A program made the translations under genes and the position numbers. The notes under the pieces were generated by a model, which worked only from the letters and a program-made list of their open reading frames with translations, did no database searches and was not told the origin of the DNA. 64,000 bases of DNA from DASCOT01 sp965197275 (GTDB taxonomy: Bacteria; Acidobacteriota; UBA890; WLXD01), in NCBI GenBank assembly GCA_965197275.1, contig CBDAMQ010000004.1:1-64000 (forward strand), written 5' to 3'. Shown here piece after piece: positions 26,874 to 35,839 of the stretch; position 1 is the stretch's first letter; each line of letters starts with the position of its first letter.

Positions 26874-27686
26874 CTAGCGTGCAGCCAGCGGTCCGTCAGG
26901 TAGCGCTAGCGGTACGAGATCGGCGCGCGAGATGACGAAATCCGTCGGACCGAGGGCGTACGAGCTCACCTCATAGGCGTCGAACCGAAAGGCGAGCCCG
27001 GACTCTACCACCGCCCAGTTGTCGTTCAGGGTGAAACGGTTGTCCTCGAACCAGAACGCCGCCTCGAGCGACTCGTCGGGCGCCAGCCCGTGTGCGGCAC
27101 GGAAGACGATCTCCCCGAGCCGTGTCAACTCGGCCTGGTAACCCTCGACGAGCAGATCCGGGAGCCCGAGCGTTCGCCCGCTTGCCTTGTCGACCACCCA
27201 CTGCGTCCGCGCGGTGTTGGGGTGCGCGCCGCCGAGGTAGCTGTACTCGTCGAATCGGAAGCTGACGATGTGGTCGTCCGCGTAGATGACCTCGACGCTA
27301 CGATCGAGCGCCCAGGAGGTCTCGAAGTCGGGGAACTCCTGGCGAAACGTCGCATACTCCTCCAGCAGACGATCGCCGAGCGCATTGAGCGAGGCGCCCA
27401 CGTCGCCGTCGAAGAAGTCGGCGCGCAGGCGTGCCTGGATAGTGGCTTTGATGAGCTCCGCGGCTTCATCAGCAAGGCCGACCACGAGCGGGTACCGGAA
27501 CCTCGCGTAGGTACACGGCGGCTCCGGCTCAGGAGCGTCCGGAGTGCAGCCGTCGACACTGCGAACCACAGTCCGAGTCTCTGCAGCGGTCTCGTGCCAG
27601 CCAGGTTGTTGCGTGGCGGGCGGCCCGCTGAGACCCAGGCAGAGCGCCGCCCCGATCACCAACAGCGCTGATCCGTTCCGCATCAT
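26874..27686 (-). CDS. DUF3298/PdaC-like secreted protein
   Basis: A 270-residue protein with a signal peptide (GSALLVIGAALCLGLSG). The C-terminal half has features of DUF3298 domains: SYLGGAHPN, then a conserved aspartate/glycine turn (VVDKASGRTLGLPDLL) and a final beta-rich segment FRFDAYEVSSYALGP. The N-terminal half, with paired cysteines (DGCTPDAPEPEPPC), resembles the associated DUF4163 region. Related domains occur in PdaC and RsiV-type proteins that bind peptidoglycan-linked partners or lysozyme. Specific function is not assigned. Confidence 0.8.
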   Translation of the reverse strand: MMRNGSALLVIGAALCLGLSGPPATQQPGWHETAAETRTVVRSVDGCTPDAPEPEPPCTYARFRYPLVVGLADEAAELIKATIQARLRADFFDGDVGASLNALGDRLLEEYATFRQEFPDFETSWALDRSVEVIYADDHIVSFRFDEYSYLGGAHPNTARTQWVVDKASGRTLGLPDLLVEGYQAELTRLGEIVFRAAHGLAPDESLEAAFWFEDNRFTLNDNWAVVESGLAFRFDAYEVSSYALGPTDFVISRADLVPLALPDGPLAAR

Positions 27687-27767
27687 GACCTCCCGAGCCG
27701 CCGCGACGCCGCCGCCAAGACTCCGACAGACTTGCCGTCGGCTCCAATCAGGGGTTTCAATTGTCCC

Positions 27768-29222
27768 ATGCTTAACTGGTCGCGACGACGTTTGCTCGGC
27801 AGTCTGGGAGCCATCGCTGCTCCGGCGACATTCGGATTCGGTGACGGTCTTCTGGGACGGTCGCTGACAAGATCACCACGACCGGGGAGCGAACCGCTGA
27901 GCCCCGTCGCGCATGCGCCGGCAGGCCTGGTGGGGCTCCCTGACGCCGCCCGCGAGCGGCGTGGATTCTCGTCGCTCGAGATGGAGCTGCGATACGGCAG
28001 CCCCGACGTTCAGCGGCGTATCCTCTCGTCCCAGCCCCTGGATCGCTCCGTCGGTGCGTTTCCGTGGGCGGAGTTCGGGCGCCTGCTGAACCTGCGGTTC
28101 AGCGATCTGAGCCGTCATTTCATCTTCGAGTACTACCCCTGGTACGACAACAATCCCTTCCGACACTGGCAACAGTGGAGTCGAGTCCCGCCGCACGACC
28201 TGGCCGCCACCAGCGTTCCCAAGCTGGGCGCCTACAGCTCGCGCGATACCGCGGTGATCGAGCGCCACGCCCGCTGGATCAAGGAGGTCGGGGCAGGCGC
28301 GGTGAATCTGAGCTGGTGGGGGACCGGCAGCTTCTCGGGACAGTCGGCCCATACAGTCATGGACGTGCTAGCTGATCACGACATCAAGGTCATGTTCCAT
28401 ATCGAGCCCTACCGGGCGGATCGCGCCTACCGCTATCTGGATGACATCACCTATCTGATCAAGGAGTACGGGGACCGCCGGGGTTGGGACGCGTTTCTTC
28501 TCCTACGCGATGCGAGCGGCAAGGTCGGCCCGGTCTTCAAGTCCTTCCGCACGATCGTTGCCCAGCAGGTAACCGACTGCCACGGCGTCGTGCTCAATGT
28601 ACCGGACCATACGCCCGACGAAGTATGGAACCAGCAGACCGATGCTGTCCGCGAGCGCTTCGCGCAAGACTTCGACCAAGTGACGATGTTGGCCGATTCG
28701 CTCAACATGAACCGCACGCGGAAGGCCGGGTTCGACGGCATCGCCGTTTACAACAACTTCCTCGACCCATCGACCTGGCAAGGACACTCCGAGCGTGCCA
28801 ACAGCGACGGCCTGGTGTACTCGTTCAATACGAACCCCGGGTTCGACAGCATCGCCCGCCGCGAGATTCCGCAAGGCTCGTGCTACGTCCCCAACCCGTT
28901 CCATCCGCCGGCCGAGGTGAACTGGAGCGAGACCACCGAGCGCGAGCGCGCCCGACGGCTGTCTCAGCGGCAGATACGACGCACGCTCAGCACCTCGATC
29001 CTGGTGCAGAGCAACCCGTTGCATACCAACGCTCAGCGCGGCTTCTTTCTCGTTTTCCTCAATTCGTTCAACGAGTGGCACGAAGGACACGCCTTCGAGC
29101 CGGCGAAGAATCACGCGCAGCTCAGTGACGCCGAGCTGCCGTCCGGTTACCACAACGCGCGGCGCGGTAGCTATCGGCTCAAGACTCTCGGTCGCTACCT
29201 TCGTCGTCTGCTCAACGCCTGA
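27768..29222 (+). CDS. GH99-like glycoside hydrolase, exported
   Basis: A 484-residue protein, start ATG 27768. The N-terminus MLNWSRRRLLGSLGAIAAP is Tat-like. The catalytic domain shows EYYPWYDNN (YYPWY at 122-126) and SFNEWHEGHAFEP (NEWHEG at 435-440, Glu436 and Glu439). These are the hallmarks of GH99 endo-alpha-1,2-mannosidase/mannanase enzymes. Unlike the paralogue at 10632-12164 it has no dockerin-like loops. It ends 21 bp before the serine dehydratase gene. The polysaccharide target, probably a mannose-containing glycan, is inferred from the family. Confidence 0.87.
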   Translation: MLNWSRRRLLGSLGAIAAPATFGFGDGLLGRSLTRSPRPGSEPLSPVAHAPAGLVGLPDAARERRGFSSLEMELRYGSPDVQRRILSSQPLDRSVGAFPWAEFGRLLNLRFSDLSRHFIFEYYPWYDNNPFRHWQQWSRVPPHDLAATSVPKLGAYSSRDTAVIERHARWIKEVGAGAVNLSWWGTGSFSGQSAHTVMDVLADHDIKVMFHIEPYRADRAYRYLDDITYLIKEYGDRRGWDAFLLLRDASGKVGPVFKSFRTIVAQQVTDCHGVVLNVPDHTPDEVWNQQTDAVRERFAQDFDQVTMLADSLNMNRTRKAGFDGIAVYNNFLDPSTWQGHSERANSDGLVYSFNTNPGFDSIARREIPQGSCYVPNPFHPPAEVNWSETTERERARRLSQRQIRRTLSTSILVQSNPLHTNAQRGFFLVFLNSFNEWHEGHAFEPAKNHAQLSDAELPSGYHNARRGSYRLKTLGRYLRRLLNA

Positions 29223-29243
29223 GGGGCGGGGCCGCTTCCCACC

Positions 29244-30640
29244 ATGGCAATCAGCGTCTTCGACCTGTTCCAGGTCGGTATCGGGCCGTCGAGCTCGCAC
29301 ACCGTCGGACCCATGCGGGCGGCGCGCACGTTCGCCGTCGGGTTGCGCGAGGCCGGCGTGCTCAACAACACCGCTTCGATCGGCGTTGAGCTCTACGGGT
29401 CGTTGGCGGCCACCGGCAAGGGGCATGGAACCGACCGGGCGATCCTGCTCGGACTCGAGGGCGATCTTCCCGAGACCGTTGACGTCGGTACCCTCGACGC
29501 GCGGATCGAGGCGATTCGTGACACCGGCCGGCTGTGGCTCCTCGGAGAGCATCCGTTGCCGTTGCGCCCCGACGAGCACCTGCTGTTCCGACGGCGGGAG
29601 TCGCTACCGGATCATCCGAACGGCATGCGGTTCACGGCTTTCGACCGCGCCGGTGGCGAGCTACAGACGCGCGTCTTCTACTCCGTCGGTGGTGGCTTCG
29701 TGGTACGCGGGGATGCCGCCGCAACGGAGCGTTCCGTAGATGGCTCCGTTCCACTGCCTCACGACTTCCGAAGCGGCGCCGATTTGCTGGCGTGCTGCGC
29801 CAAACACGACCTGTCGGTGAGTCAGCTGATGATGGAGAACGAGCGCGTCTGGCGCCCCGAAGAGGAGATTCGCTCGGGTCTCCTAGAGCTGTGGGAGACG
29901 ATGAACGCGTGCATCGAGCGCGGCTGCCGCGCCGAGGGCGTGCTTCCGGGCGGGCTCGACGTACCCCGCCGCGCACCGGGGTGGTATCGCGACCTCCACT
30001 CGCGCAGTGACGATGACACCGACCCTCTGAGACTGCTTGATTGGGTCAGCCTCTGGGCCGTCGCCGTGAACGAGGAGAACGCCGCGGGGGCTAGAGTGGT
30101 CACCGCGCCCACGAACGGGGCGGCCGGCATCATCCCTGCTGTGCTGCGCTACTACCTGCAGTTTGTTCCGGGCGCCGGCGACGACTGCGTGGTCAGCTTT
30201 TTGCTCACCGCCGGGGCGATCGGCATCCTCTACAAGGAGAACGCCTCGATCTCCGGCGCGGAAGTCGGCTGCCAGGGAGAGGTCGGTTCGGCGTGCTCGA
30301 TGGCGGCCGGCGCCCTGGCGGAGGTGCTCGGCGGATCGCCGAGCCAGGTCGAGAACGCGGCCGAGATCGGGATGGAGCACAACCTCGGACTTACCTGCGA
30401 CCCGATCGGCGGTCTGGTTCAGATTCCGTGCATCGAGCGCAATGCGATGGGGGCGGTGAAGGCGATCAACGCCGCCCGCATGAGCCTGCGCGCGACGGCC
30501 AGCACTTCGTCTCGCTGGACAAAGTGATCAAGACCATGCGGGATACGGGCGCCGACATGAAGACGAAGTACAAGGAGACGGCACGCGGCGGCCTGGCGAT
30601 CAACGTGATCGAGGTGCCGGTGAGTGTTATCGAGTGCTGA
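29244..30640 (+). pseudogene. sdaA: L-serine dehydratase, frameshifted near the 3' end
   Basis: Converts L-serine to pyruvate and ammonia with a [4Fe-4S] cluster. The first frame gives GIGPSSSHTVGPM, the cluster cysteines in VGCQGEVGSAC and GLTCDPIGGLVQIPCIERN, and runs to KAINAARMSLR before hitting a TGA at 30527. The family's C-terminus continues in another frame: GQHFVSLDKVIKTMRDTGAD and KYKETARGGLAINVIE, ending at 30640. One missing G at about 30489-30494 (CGCGCGAC, expected CGCGGCGAC) reconciles the two. It may be a sequencing error or a real lesion. It overlaps the convergent dehalogenase gene by 14 bp. Confidence 0.88.
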
Positions 30641-31529
30641 ACGCAGCAAGGGCTGCCGCTACTACGACCTCCCCGGCTTCCTGGGTGAAATGGCCGGCGT
30701 CATCGAGCACCAGCGGCTCCGGCGCACCGCGCACCATCTTCGCCAGCGCACGCATGGCCGGCACTCCTAGCACCGGATCCTGCGCCCCGACGGCCAGGAA
30801 GGTCTGCCCTGACCACTGGCGAGACAACCACGCGCGCGCGCGTCGGGACAGCTCCGCACCCGGGTCGTCCGGCGCCGTCGGCACGATCGCCGGGAAGGTA
30901 CGCACGCCGGCACGGAAACGATGGTCGGGGAACGGCGCCTCGTAGGCGGCAAGCTCTTCAGTCGTCAGCTCCGGACAAGCACGGCGCATGAGCGACGCGA
31001 TGCTGAAGTCCGGGCTGTCGCGCACATGGTCCCGCCAGCTGATGAAACCCGGTGACAAAGCGACATCACCGGTGCCGAGGAAGGTGTTCATGATCAAAAG
31101 GCGGGCGAACCGCTCCGGCATCTCCTGCGGCAGTGTGAGGCCGAGTAACCCACCCCAGTCCTGGCAGACGAGGGTAATGTTGGTGAGCTGCCGTTGGGTG
31201 ATGAGCTCCAGCAGCGAGCGGCGGTGGAAGTCGAACGTATAGACGGCGTCGTCGACCGGTTTGTCGGAGCGTCCGAACCCGAAAAAATCGGGCGCCACCA
31301 CGCGACCACCGGCTGCAAGCAGCGGCGACATCATCTTGCGGTACAGGAAGCTCCATGTGGGCTCGCCATGCAGACAAAGGTAGACATGCTCGGCGCAGGC
31401 GGGCCCTTCGTCGACCAGATGCATACGCAGGCCTTCGAACCCCGGCAGATCATCGACGTAGTTCGGTGGATAGTCGAAGTCGGGCACGACGATGAACCGT
31501 TCTTCGGGGGTGCGCAGTGCTTCGATCAT
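30627..31529 (-). CDS. Haloalkane dehalogenase (alpha/beta hydrolase)
   Basis: A 300-residue protein with HGEPTWSFLYRKM (oxyanion/halide region with Glu and Trp), VCQDWGGLLGL (Asp nucleophile, followed by the halide-contacting Trp) and DDAGHF (catalytic His). This set defines haloalkane dehalogenases, which replace a halide on an alkyl carbon with hydroxyl. The start at ATG 31529 (MIEALRTPEERF) matches the usual N-terminus and has a GAGG site; an in-frame ATG 14 codons upstream lacks one. Activity on halogenated compounds is likely but other alkyl substrates are possible. Confidence 0.9.
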   Translation of the reverse strand: MIEALRTPEERFIVVPDFDYPPNYVDDLPGFEGLRMHLVDEGPACAEHVYLCLHGEPTWSFLYRKMMSPLLAAGGRVVAPDFFGFGRSDKPVDDAVYTFDFHRRSLLELITQRQLTNITLVCQDWGGLLGLTLPQEMPERFARLLIMNTFLGTGDVALSPGFISWRDHVRDSPDFSIASLMRRACPELTTEELAAYEAPFPDHRFRAGVRTFPAIVPTAPDDPGAELSRRARAWLSRQWSGQTFLAVGAQDPVLGVPAMRALAKMVRGAPEPLVLDDAGHFTQEAGEVVVAAALAAFSTR

Positions 31530-31689
31530 TGGCGCCTCGCCAGGTTCGACATCTGGGTCGGCGACAATCATAACCAGGCACCGTGGAGCGCCGTCGGACA
31601 GGCCGTGGAGTCGGACCTCCCTCCTCCCGACACCGGTGGAGTACGGACTCCCGATGGCTCGGTTGAGACACTGACACCGATGTGGCTTA

Positions 31690-31895
31690 CTCGCTGTGTC
31701 GGCGAGAGGCCGACACGGGAAGCGGGTGAGAATCCCGCGCTGCCCCGCAACTGTGAACGGGGACGAAAGCCGCCCGAAGCCTGAGAGATGGCGCGTGGTT
31801 GTGAACCACGCGGCCGGGCTCAGGCCCGAACGTCACTGGGCTCACGCCTGGGAAGGTGGCGGCGAGTAGGACGATCCGTGAGCCAGGAGACCGCA
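31690..31895 (+). ncRNA. Cobalamin riboswitch
   Basis: This leader precedes the BtuB-like gene. Visible consensus blocks are GGGAAGCGGGTGAGAATCCC followed by GCGCTGCCCCGCAACTGT, GTCACTGGG, GCCTGGGAAGG and the B12 box GAGCCAGGAGACC near 31880-31892. A short hairpin with arms CAACC and GGTTG (31896-31909) stands just before the ribosome site. It should repress the transporter when adenosylcobalamin is plentiful. The rest of the 31530-31932 gap holds only the dehalogenase upstream region. Confidence 0.95.
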
Positions 31896-31932
31896 ATCAA
31901 CCACTCGGTTGTCCCTCGGAGGAGGGTTTGTC

Positions 31933-33711
31933 ATGCGCACCGCGCTGCGACTCCTGGTCGCGATCGTTTCCGTCTTGTCTCTTCTCACCCCTGCACTGGC
32001 ACAGCAAGTTGCCGCGCGCCAGCAACCCGACTCGACGCAGGCGGACGAACCGCGCGTCGGCCAGGACGCGTTCCGCGTTGACGAGCGCGTCCTCGTCACC
32101 GCCAACCGCATCGAGGAGGAGCTGAGCGCGATCGGCAGCAGCGTTACCGTCGTCACGGCCGCAGAGATACGCTCCAGCGGCGCCACCTGGCTCATGGACG
32201 TGTTAGCGCGGGTTCCCGGAATCACGGTGGCCCGTAGCGGCGGTCCGGGCTCCACCACCACGGTGTTCACCCGCGGCACGAACTCCAATCACACGCTCGT
32301 GCTGTTCAATGGGCTGAAGGCCAACAGCCCCACCACCGGGGCCTACGACTGGGCCTACCTGCCGGCATCGCGGATCGAACGCATCGAGATCGTTCGCGGC
32401 CCGCAGAGCACTTTGTACGGATCGCAGGCGGTGGGCGGCGTCATCAACGTGATTACCCGCCGCAGCGGCGACGCTCCCGTTCTCGATCTAACGCTGGAGG
32501 GTGGAGCTTTCGGAACCATGCGCGCCAACATCGGCCTCGCCGGCGAAACCGAATCGAGCTGGTTTTCGATCGGCCTCGACACCTTCAACAGCGACAACCT
32601 CTCCACCGCAGATTCTCGCAACGGCAACGATGAGCGTGACCGCTTCCGCAACACGGCAATCGACGCCCGTGGCGGCGGGCGTTTCGACGGCGGCCTCACC
32701 CTCGAAGGTTTCCTCACCCACTTCGACGGCTCGACGCGTTTCGATCAGTTCGACTTCCAGGCCGGACCGGTCGACGACCCCAACGCGCTACAGGACGCGC
32801 AGGAGACTTATGGCGGGATCGTGATGGGCTACGACCGGGGTGTGTATACCGCCAAGCTGACCATCTCCGCCACGCAGCAGGGCATCGGCACTTCGAACCC
32901 TGACGGCTTCACCGTGTCCTCGTCCATCGACGCTTCGATCCGCGAGATCGATTTCCAGAGCGATCTTCGATTCGACAACGACAACACTACGGTGGTGGGG
33001 TTCGAGCATCGTCGTGAAACGGCAACCATCGAGAGCCGGTCGAGCTTCGGTGCCAACGGCTTCGACGAATCCAGCGACGTTACCGGCCTGTACGCGCAAC
33101 ATCGATGGTCATGGCGCGATCGGCTGCACGTAGCCGCAGGACTGCGTTACGAGGATCATGGTCGTTTCGGTGACCAGACCACCTATCGCCTCACCGCGGC
33201 GTACAACGGTGCGTCCGGACTGCGACTCCACGGTTCGGTGGGCAGCGGCTTCCGCGCCCCCAACTTCAACGAGCTCTACTTCCCCGGATTCGGCAATCCC
33301 GATCTCGGACCCGAGTCGAGCAACGGATGGGACATAGGAGCCGGCGGAACGTTCGTGGGTGGACTCCTCAGTGTCGACGCCACCTGGTTCCGTAACCGGC
33401 TCGACGAGCTCATTGAGTTCGCGTTCCCCGCCGGCTTCGTCAACCTCGGGGCGGCCACCACGCAGGGCCTGGAGCTGACCACAAGCCTGCAACCCCATCG
33501 TCGCGTGCGCCTCGACGCCAACTACACCTACAACGACGCCAAGACCGCCGGCGGCGATCAGCTCCTCCGTCGACCGGTACACGAGGCGGCTGTCATGTTG
33601 CGCCTCCGCCCCGGCGCGATCCTGAGCTGGTTTACTGAGCTGCGCTTCAAGGGCGCTCGGAATGACTTCGGAACGGTCGACTCCGTGCGATTGGACGGCT
33701 ACACGGTGTGA
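31933..33711 (+). CDS. btuB: BtuB-like TonB-dependent cobalamin receptor, interrupted by in-frame TGA
   Basis: An outer-membrane receptor importing vitamin B12. The ATG at 31933 follows GGAGGAGGG. Features are a signal peptide ending ALAQQ, a plug domain with VLVTANRIEEE, PGITVARSGGPGSTT, IEIVRGPQSTLYGSQAVGGVINVIT, and a beta-barrel. Placement behind a cobalamin riboswitch supports the substrate. The reading frame stops at TGA 33709-33711 (codon 593), yet the same frame continues for 50 sense codons of typical receptor C-terminus to a TAG at 33862-33864. Without that tail the barrel would lack its last strands and its C-terminal aromatic signal. Confidence 0.92.
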   Translation: MRTALRLLVAIVSVLSLLTPALAQQVAARQQPDSTQADEPRVGQDAFRVDERVLVTANRIEEELSAIGSSVTVVTAAEIRSSGATWLMDVLARVPGITVARSGGPGSTTTVFTRGTNSNHTLVLFNGLKANSPTTGAYDWAYLPASRIERIEIVRGPQSTLYGSQAVGGVINVITRRSGDAPVLDLTLEGGAFGTMRANIGLAGETESSWFSIGLDTFNSDNLSTADSRNGNDERDRFRNTAIDARGGGRFDGGLTLEGFLTHFDGSTRFDQFDFQAGPVDDPNALQDAQETYGGIVMGYDRGVYTAKLTISATQQGIGTSNPDGFTVSSSIDASIREIDFQSDLRFDNDNTTVVGFEHRRETATIESRSSFGANGFDESSDVTGLYAQHRWSWRDRLHVAAGLRYEDHGRFGDQTTYRLTAAYNGASGLRLHGSVGSGFRAPNFNELYFPGFGNPDLGPESSNGWDIGAGGTFVGGLLSVDATWFRNRLDELIEFAFPAGFVNLGAATTQGLELTTSLQPHRRVRLDANYTYNDAKTAGGDQLLRRPVHEAAVMLRLRPGAILSWFTELRFKGARNDFGTVDSVRLDGYTV

Positions 33712-33864
33712 AACGCCGCGGCGCAGTGGCAGGTGGCCGCCGGCACCGAGCTGATCGGTCGCTTCGACAACATCGCAGACCGGCATTACCAGGAGGTCTG
33801 GGGTTTCGGCACACCCGGGCGCAGCGCCTACGTCGGACTGCGTTTCTCGCTCAGCGACTGGTAG
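33709..33864 (+). other. btuB: In-frame continuation of btuB beyond TGA
   Basis: After the TGA the unchanged frame reads NAAAQWQVAAGTELIGRFDN, then IADRHYQEVWGFGTPGRSAY, and ends VGLRFSLSDW before TAG. This is the expected last portion of a TonB receptor (NxxDxxYQE...GFxTPGRSxYxGLRF). The lesion could be TGG to TGA by one transition (YTVWNAAAQW), a sequencing error, or a readthrough codon. Confidence 0.85.
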
Positions 33865-33897
33865 TTCGGTCGCAGCGGCCGCGGCGACCGGGCGGGA

Positions 33898-34956
33898 TCA
33901 GGCGACCAGCTCACGGCCGTCGTTCGCCAGCACGCGATCCAGCTCGGCACTCGAGAGCGGCCAATGCTCGCGTGTCGATCGGAGATATTCCGCGCCGTTG
34001 TCGCTCCCCCACAGGACGGTGCCGAGCCCCCAAGTGCGTAGCTGCTCAGCCAGCCGTCCGCGGCCGGCGGCCGCAGCGTGCAAACTCCGCTGTGCCTTGC
34101 CGTTGTCGGCGTCGGTGAGGGTCGCCGACAGCTCGATATGCGCCTGCCTCGGAAGCCCGCCCTGGTCGCGCAACTCGGTGAACGCGTCGAGTAGCTCGGC
34201 GACCTGCTCGTCGTAGCCTCCGGCCCCACAAAGGTGAGCAAGGCACGTCGGCGGGCCGCCCGCCGCGGCGAGCAACTCGGCGAAACGCCGCGCGTCGTCG
34301 CGCCCGAAACCTTCGTCCTCGCCGTTGAGCACGTGAACCAGCAACGGCAGCTGACGCGTCCCGGCGTATTCCAGGACGCCGCTCAGTCGGCGGCGCTGGA
34401 CCGCATCTCGAAGGCTCAGATTCGAATTCCAGAAGTGCATCTTCAGCCCACGTACTCCGAGATCCTCGACGCAGCGAGCCAGCTCGTCGACCGCGTAGTC
34501 ACGCTTGGGGTTGAGGCTGCAGAAGGGCACCAGCGCCGGCTCATGCGAACACTGCGCAACGGTGAAGTCGTTCTCGGCCCGGACGCCGTCGAGCTCTCCT
34601 GGGGCGCCGCCCCAGGGATCGAACGCGGGCTGGAAATCGGAGGCGAAGCGATAGGCACTCGAGAGCACGAAGGCGCGATCGGCACCGACAGAGGCGAGGC
34701 GCTCGAGAAGCTCATCGCGTCCCATCGCCACACCTTCGGCCTCGGGCGGCAACCAATCCGCCAAGGCGGCGCTGGTGGCGTGTAGATGCGCATCCAAGGA
34801 TGGCGTTGTGGGCGCGGCGGCACGCCGACAACCAGCGAGCAAGAAGCATGCGGCGATTCCCGCCGTCCGCAAGAAGCGGCGGCGATCGAAGCGGTCTCGG
34901 TTTGAAACCGGTGCTGCCGCCGCGTGCGCCGGTGCCCCTCCGTGCGGGTGCTTCAT
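33898..34956 (-). CDS. Amidohydrolase family (TIM-barrel) protein, Tat lipoprotein
   Basis: A 352-residue protein with a twin-arginine leader that also has a lipobox: DRRRFLRTAGIAACFLLAGC. The barrel begins with the metal motif SLDAHLHAT (HxH) and contains VRGLKMHFWNSN, LPLLVHVLNGED (His), TCLAHLCGAGG (His) and VLWGSDNGAEYL (Asp). This order resembles amidohydrolase_2/PHP-independent metal hydrolases such as decarboxylases and lactonases. The substrate is unknown. It is ten bases downstream of the secreted-protein gene of the sigma/anti-sigma cluster. Confidence 0.82.
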   Translation of the reverse strand: MKHPHGGAPAHAAAAPVSNRDRFDRRRFLRTAGIAACFLLAGCRRAAAPTTPSLDAHLHATSAALADWLPPEAEGVAMGRDELLERLASVGADRAFVLSSAYRFASDFQPAFDPWGGAPGELDGVRAENDFTVAQCSHEPALVPFCSLNPKRDYAVDELARCVEDLGVRGLKMHFWNSNLSLRDAVQRRRLSGVLEYAGTRQLPLLVHVLNGEDEGFGRDDARRFAELLAAAGGPPTCLAHLCGAGGYDEQVAELLDAFTELRDQGGLPRQAHIELSATLTDADNGKAQRSLHAAAAGRGRLAEQLRTWGLGTVLWGSDNGAEYLRSTREHWPLSSAELDRVLANDGRELVA

Positions 34957-34965
34957 CCCTCCAGG

Positions 34966-35802
34966 CTAGCGCGGCTCCAGGGCGGTCAACAACACCACCA
35001 GGGCGCCGGTGCCACCGTTGGCGCGCGAGGTACCGACGACCACCGTCTCGCCGATGTGGATGCCGAAGGACGAGCCCAGCAGATGGCGCGCGTCACCGAG
35101 AAGCGCCTGCGGAATCTCGCCGGTTTGACCGCCCCCCATGCCGGTGTAGTGGATCGGCCGGTGCGACAGCTCGAAGTGCTCGATCATCAAGCCTTCGACC
35201 CCTTGGGGGTCACCATGGAAACGCATCTCGACCTGGAAGGAACCCATCGTCCCGAGGCTCGTGCTGGCGTACGAGGCAGTGCGCAACCATCCGGAGTCGA
35301 TGAGCTCGTAGCCGCTGTACGGCAACACCGAGAGCACGTCGTCCATTGCCTCGCGCGCACCGTCGGGAAGCTCGGGCATCGCCCCGTTATCGCTTGCCGA
35401 CAGCAGGATGACGCGAAACTCCTGGGTCGGGGGCGGCACGTCGCGAGCGCCAAGTAGCTCAGCGAGCTTCCCATGCGCGGCTTCATCGCCGTGCAGGGCG
35501 AATTGACTGTCGCTGATGGCCTCCACGTGGCAGCGCTCGTCGACTCGCCGACCAAGATTCTCGTCGCCGTCCGCTTCACAGACCTGGAATGCCAGCAGCA
35601 TGCCGGTCTCGCCGCTGATGAACCGTGTCTGATAGATGCGCATGGTTCCTGCTCGCCCCTGCGCGAGGGCTTCGGCGGGCCCGGCCAGCGCGACGAGGCC
35701 CAGGATCAGGCTGCAGACCCAGCCCGTCGAGGTCGATGCGCGTCGGACTGCGTGGAGGAAGCCCGAGGGGCGGCGATCACAGCGGCAGAATGTCGAGATC
35801 AT
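34966..35802 (-). CDS. Hypothetical secreted protein downstream of sigma/anti-sigma genes
   Basis: A 278-residue protein started at ATG 35802, which has AAGGAGA nine bases upstream. A hydrophobic export segment (VCSLILGLVALAGPAEALAQG) lies at about 29-49. The mature part is mixed alpha/beta with GETVVVGTSRANGGTGALVVLLTALEP at the C-terminus, a two-strand ending seen in secretin short-domain (STN/N0-like) or pilus-assembly regulators, though I cannot assign a family. It follows the anti-sigma gene by 37 bp and is likely part of the same regulon or operon. Confidence 0.7.
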   Translation of the reverse strand: MISTFCRCDRRPSGFLHAVRRASTSTGWVCSLILGLVALAGPAEALAQGRAGTMRIYQTRFISGETGMLLAFQVCEADGDENLGRRVDERCHVEAISDSQFALHGDEAAHGKLAELLGARDVPPPTQEFRVILLSASDNGAMPELPDGAREAMDDVLSVLPYSGYELIDSGWLRTASYASTSLGTMGSFQVEMRFHGDPQGVEGLMIEHFELSHRPIHYTGMGGGQTGEIPQALLGDARHLLGSSFGIHIGETVVVGTSRANGGTGALVVLLTALEPR

Positions 35803-35839
35803 CGGTGTTCTCCTTGGTCGTAATATCCGAACCGGCGAC

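Noticed and set aside
33709..33760. Selenocysteine at the btuB TGA, given a selD gene in the same window
   Set aside because: TonB receptors are not selenoproteins, the expected residue at this site is not cysteine, and the GC-rich hairpin that can be drawn after the TGA is no better than chance in this sequence. A TGG-to-TGA change or base error is simpler.
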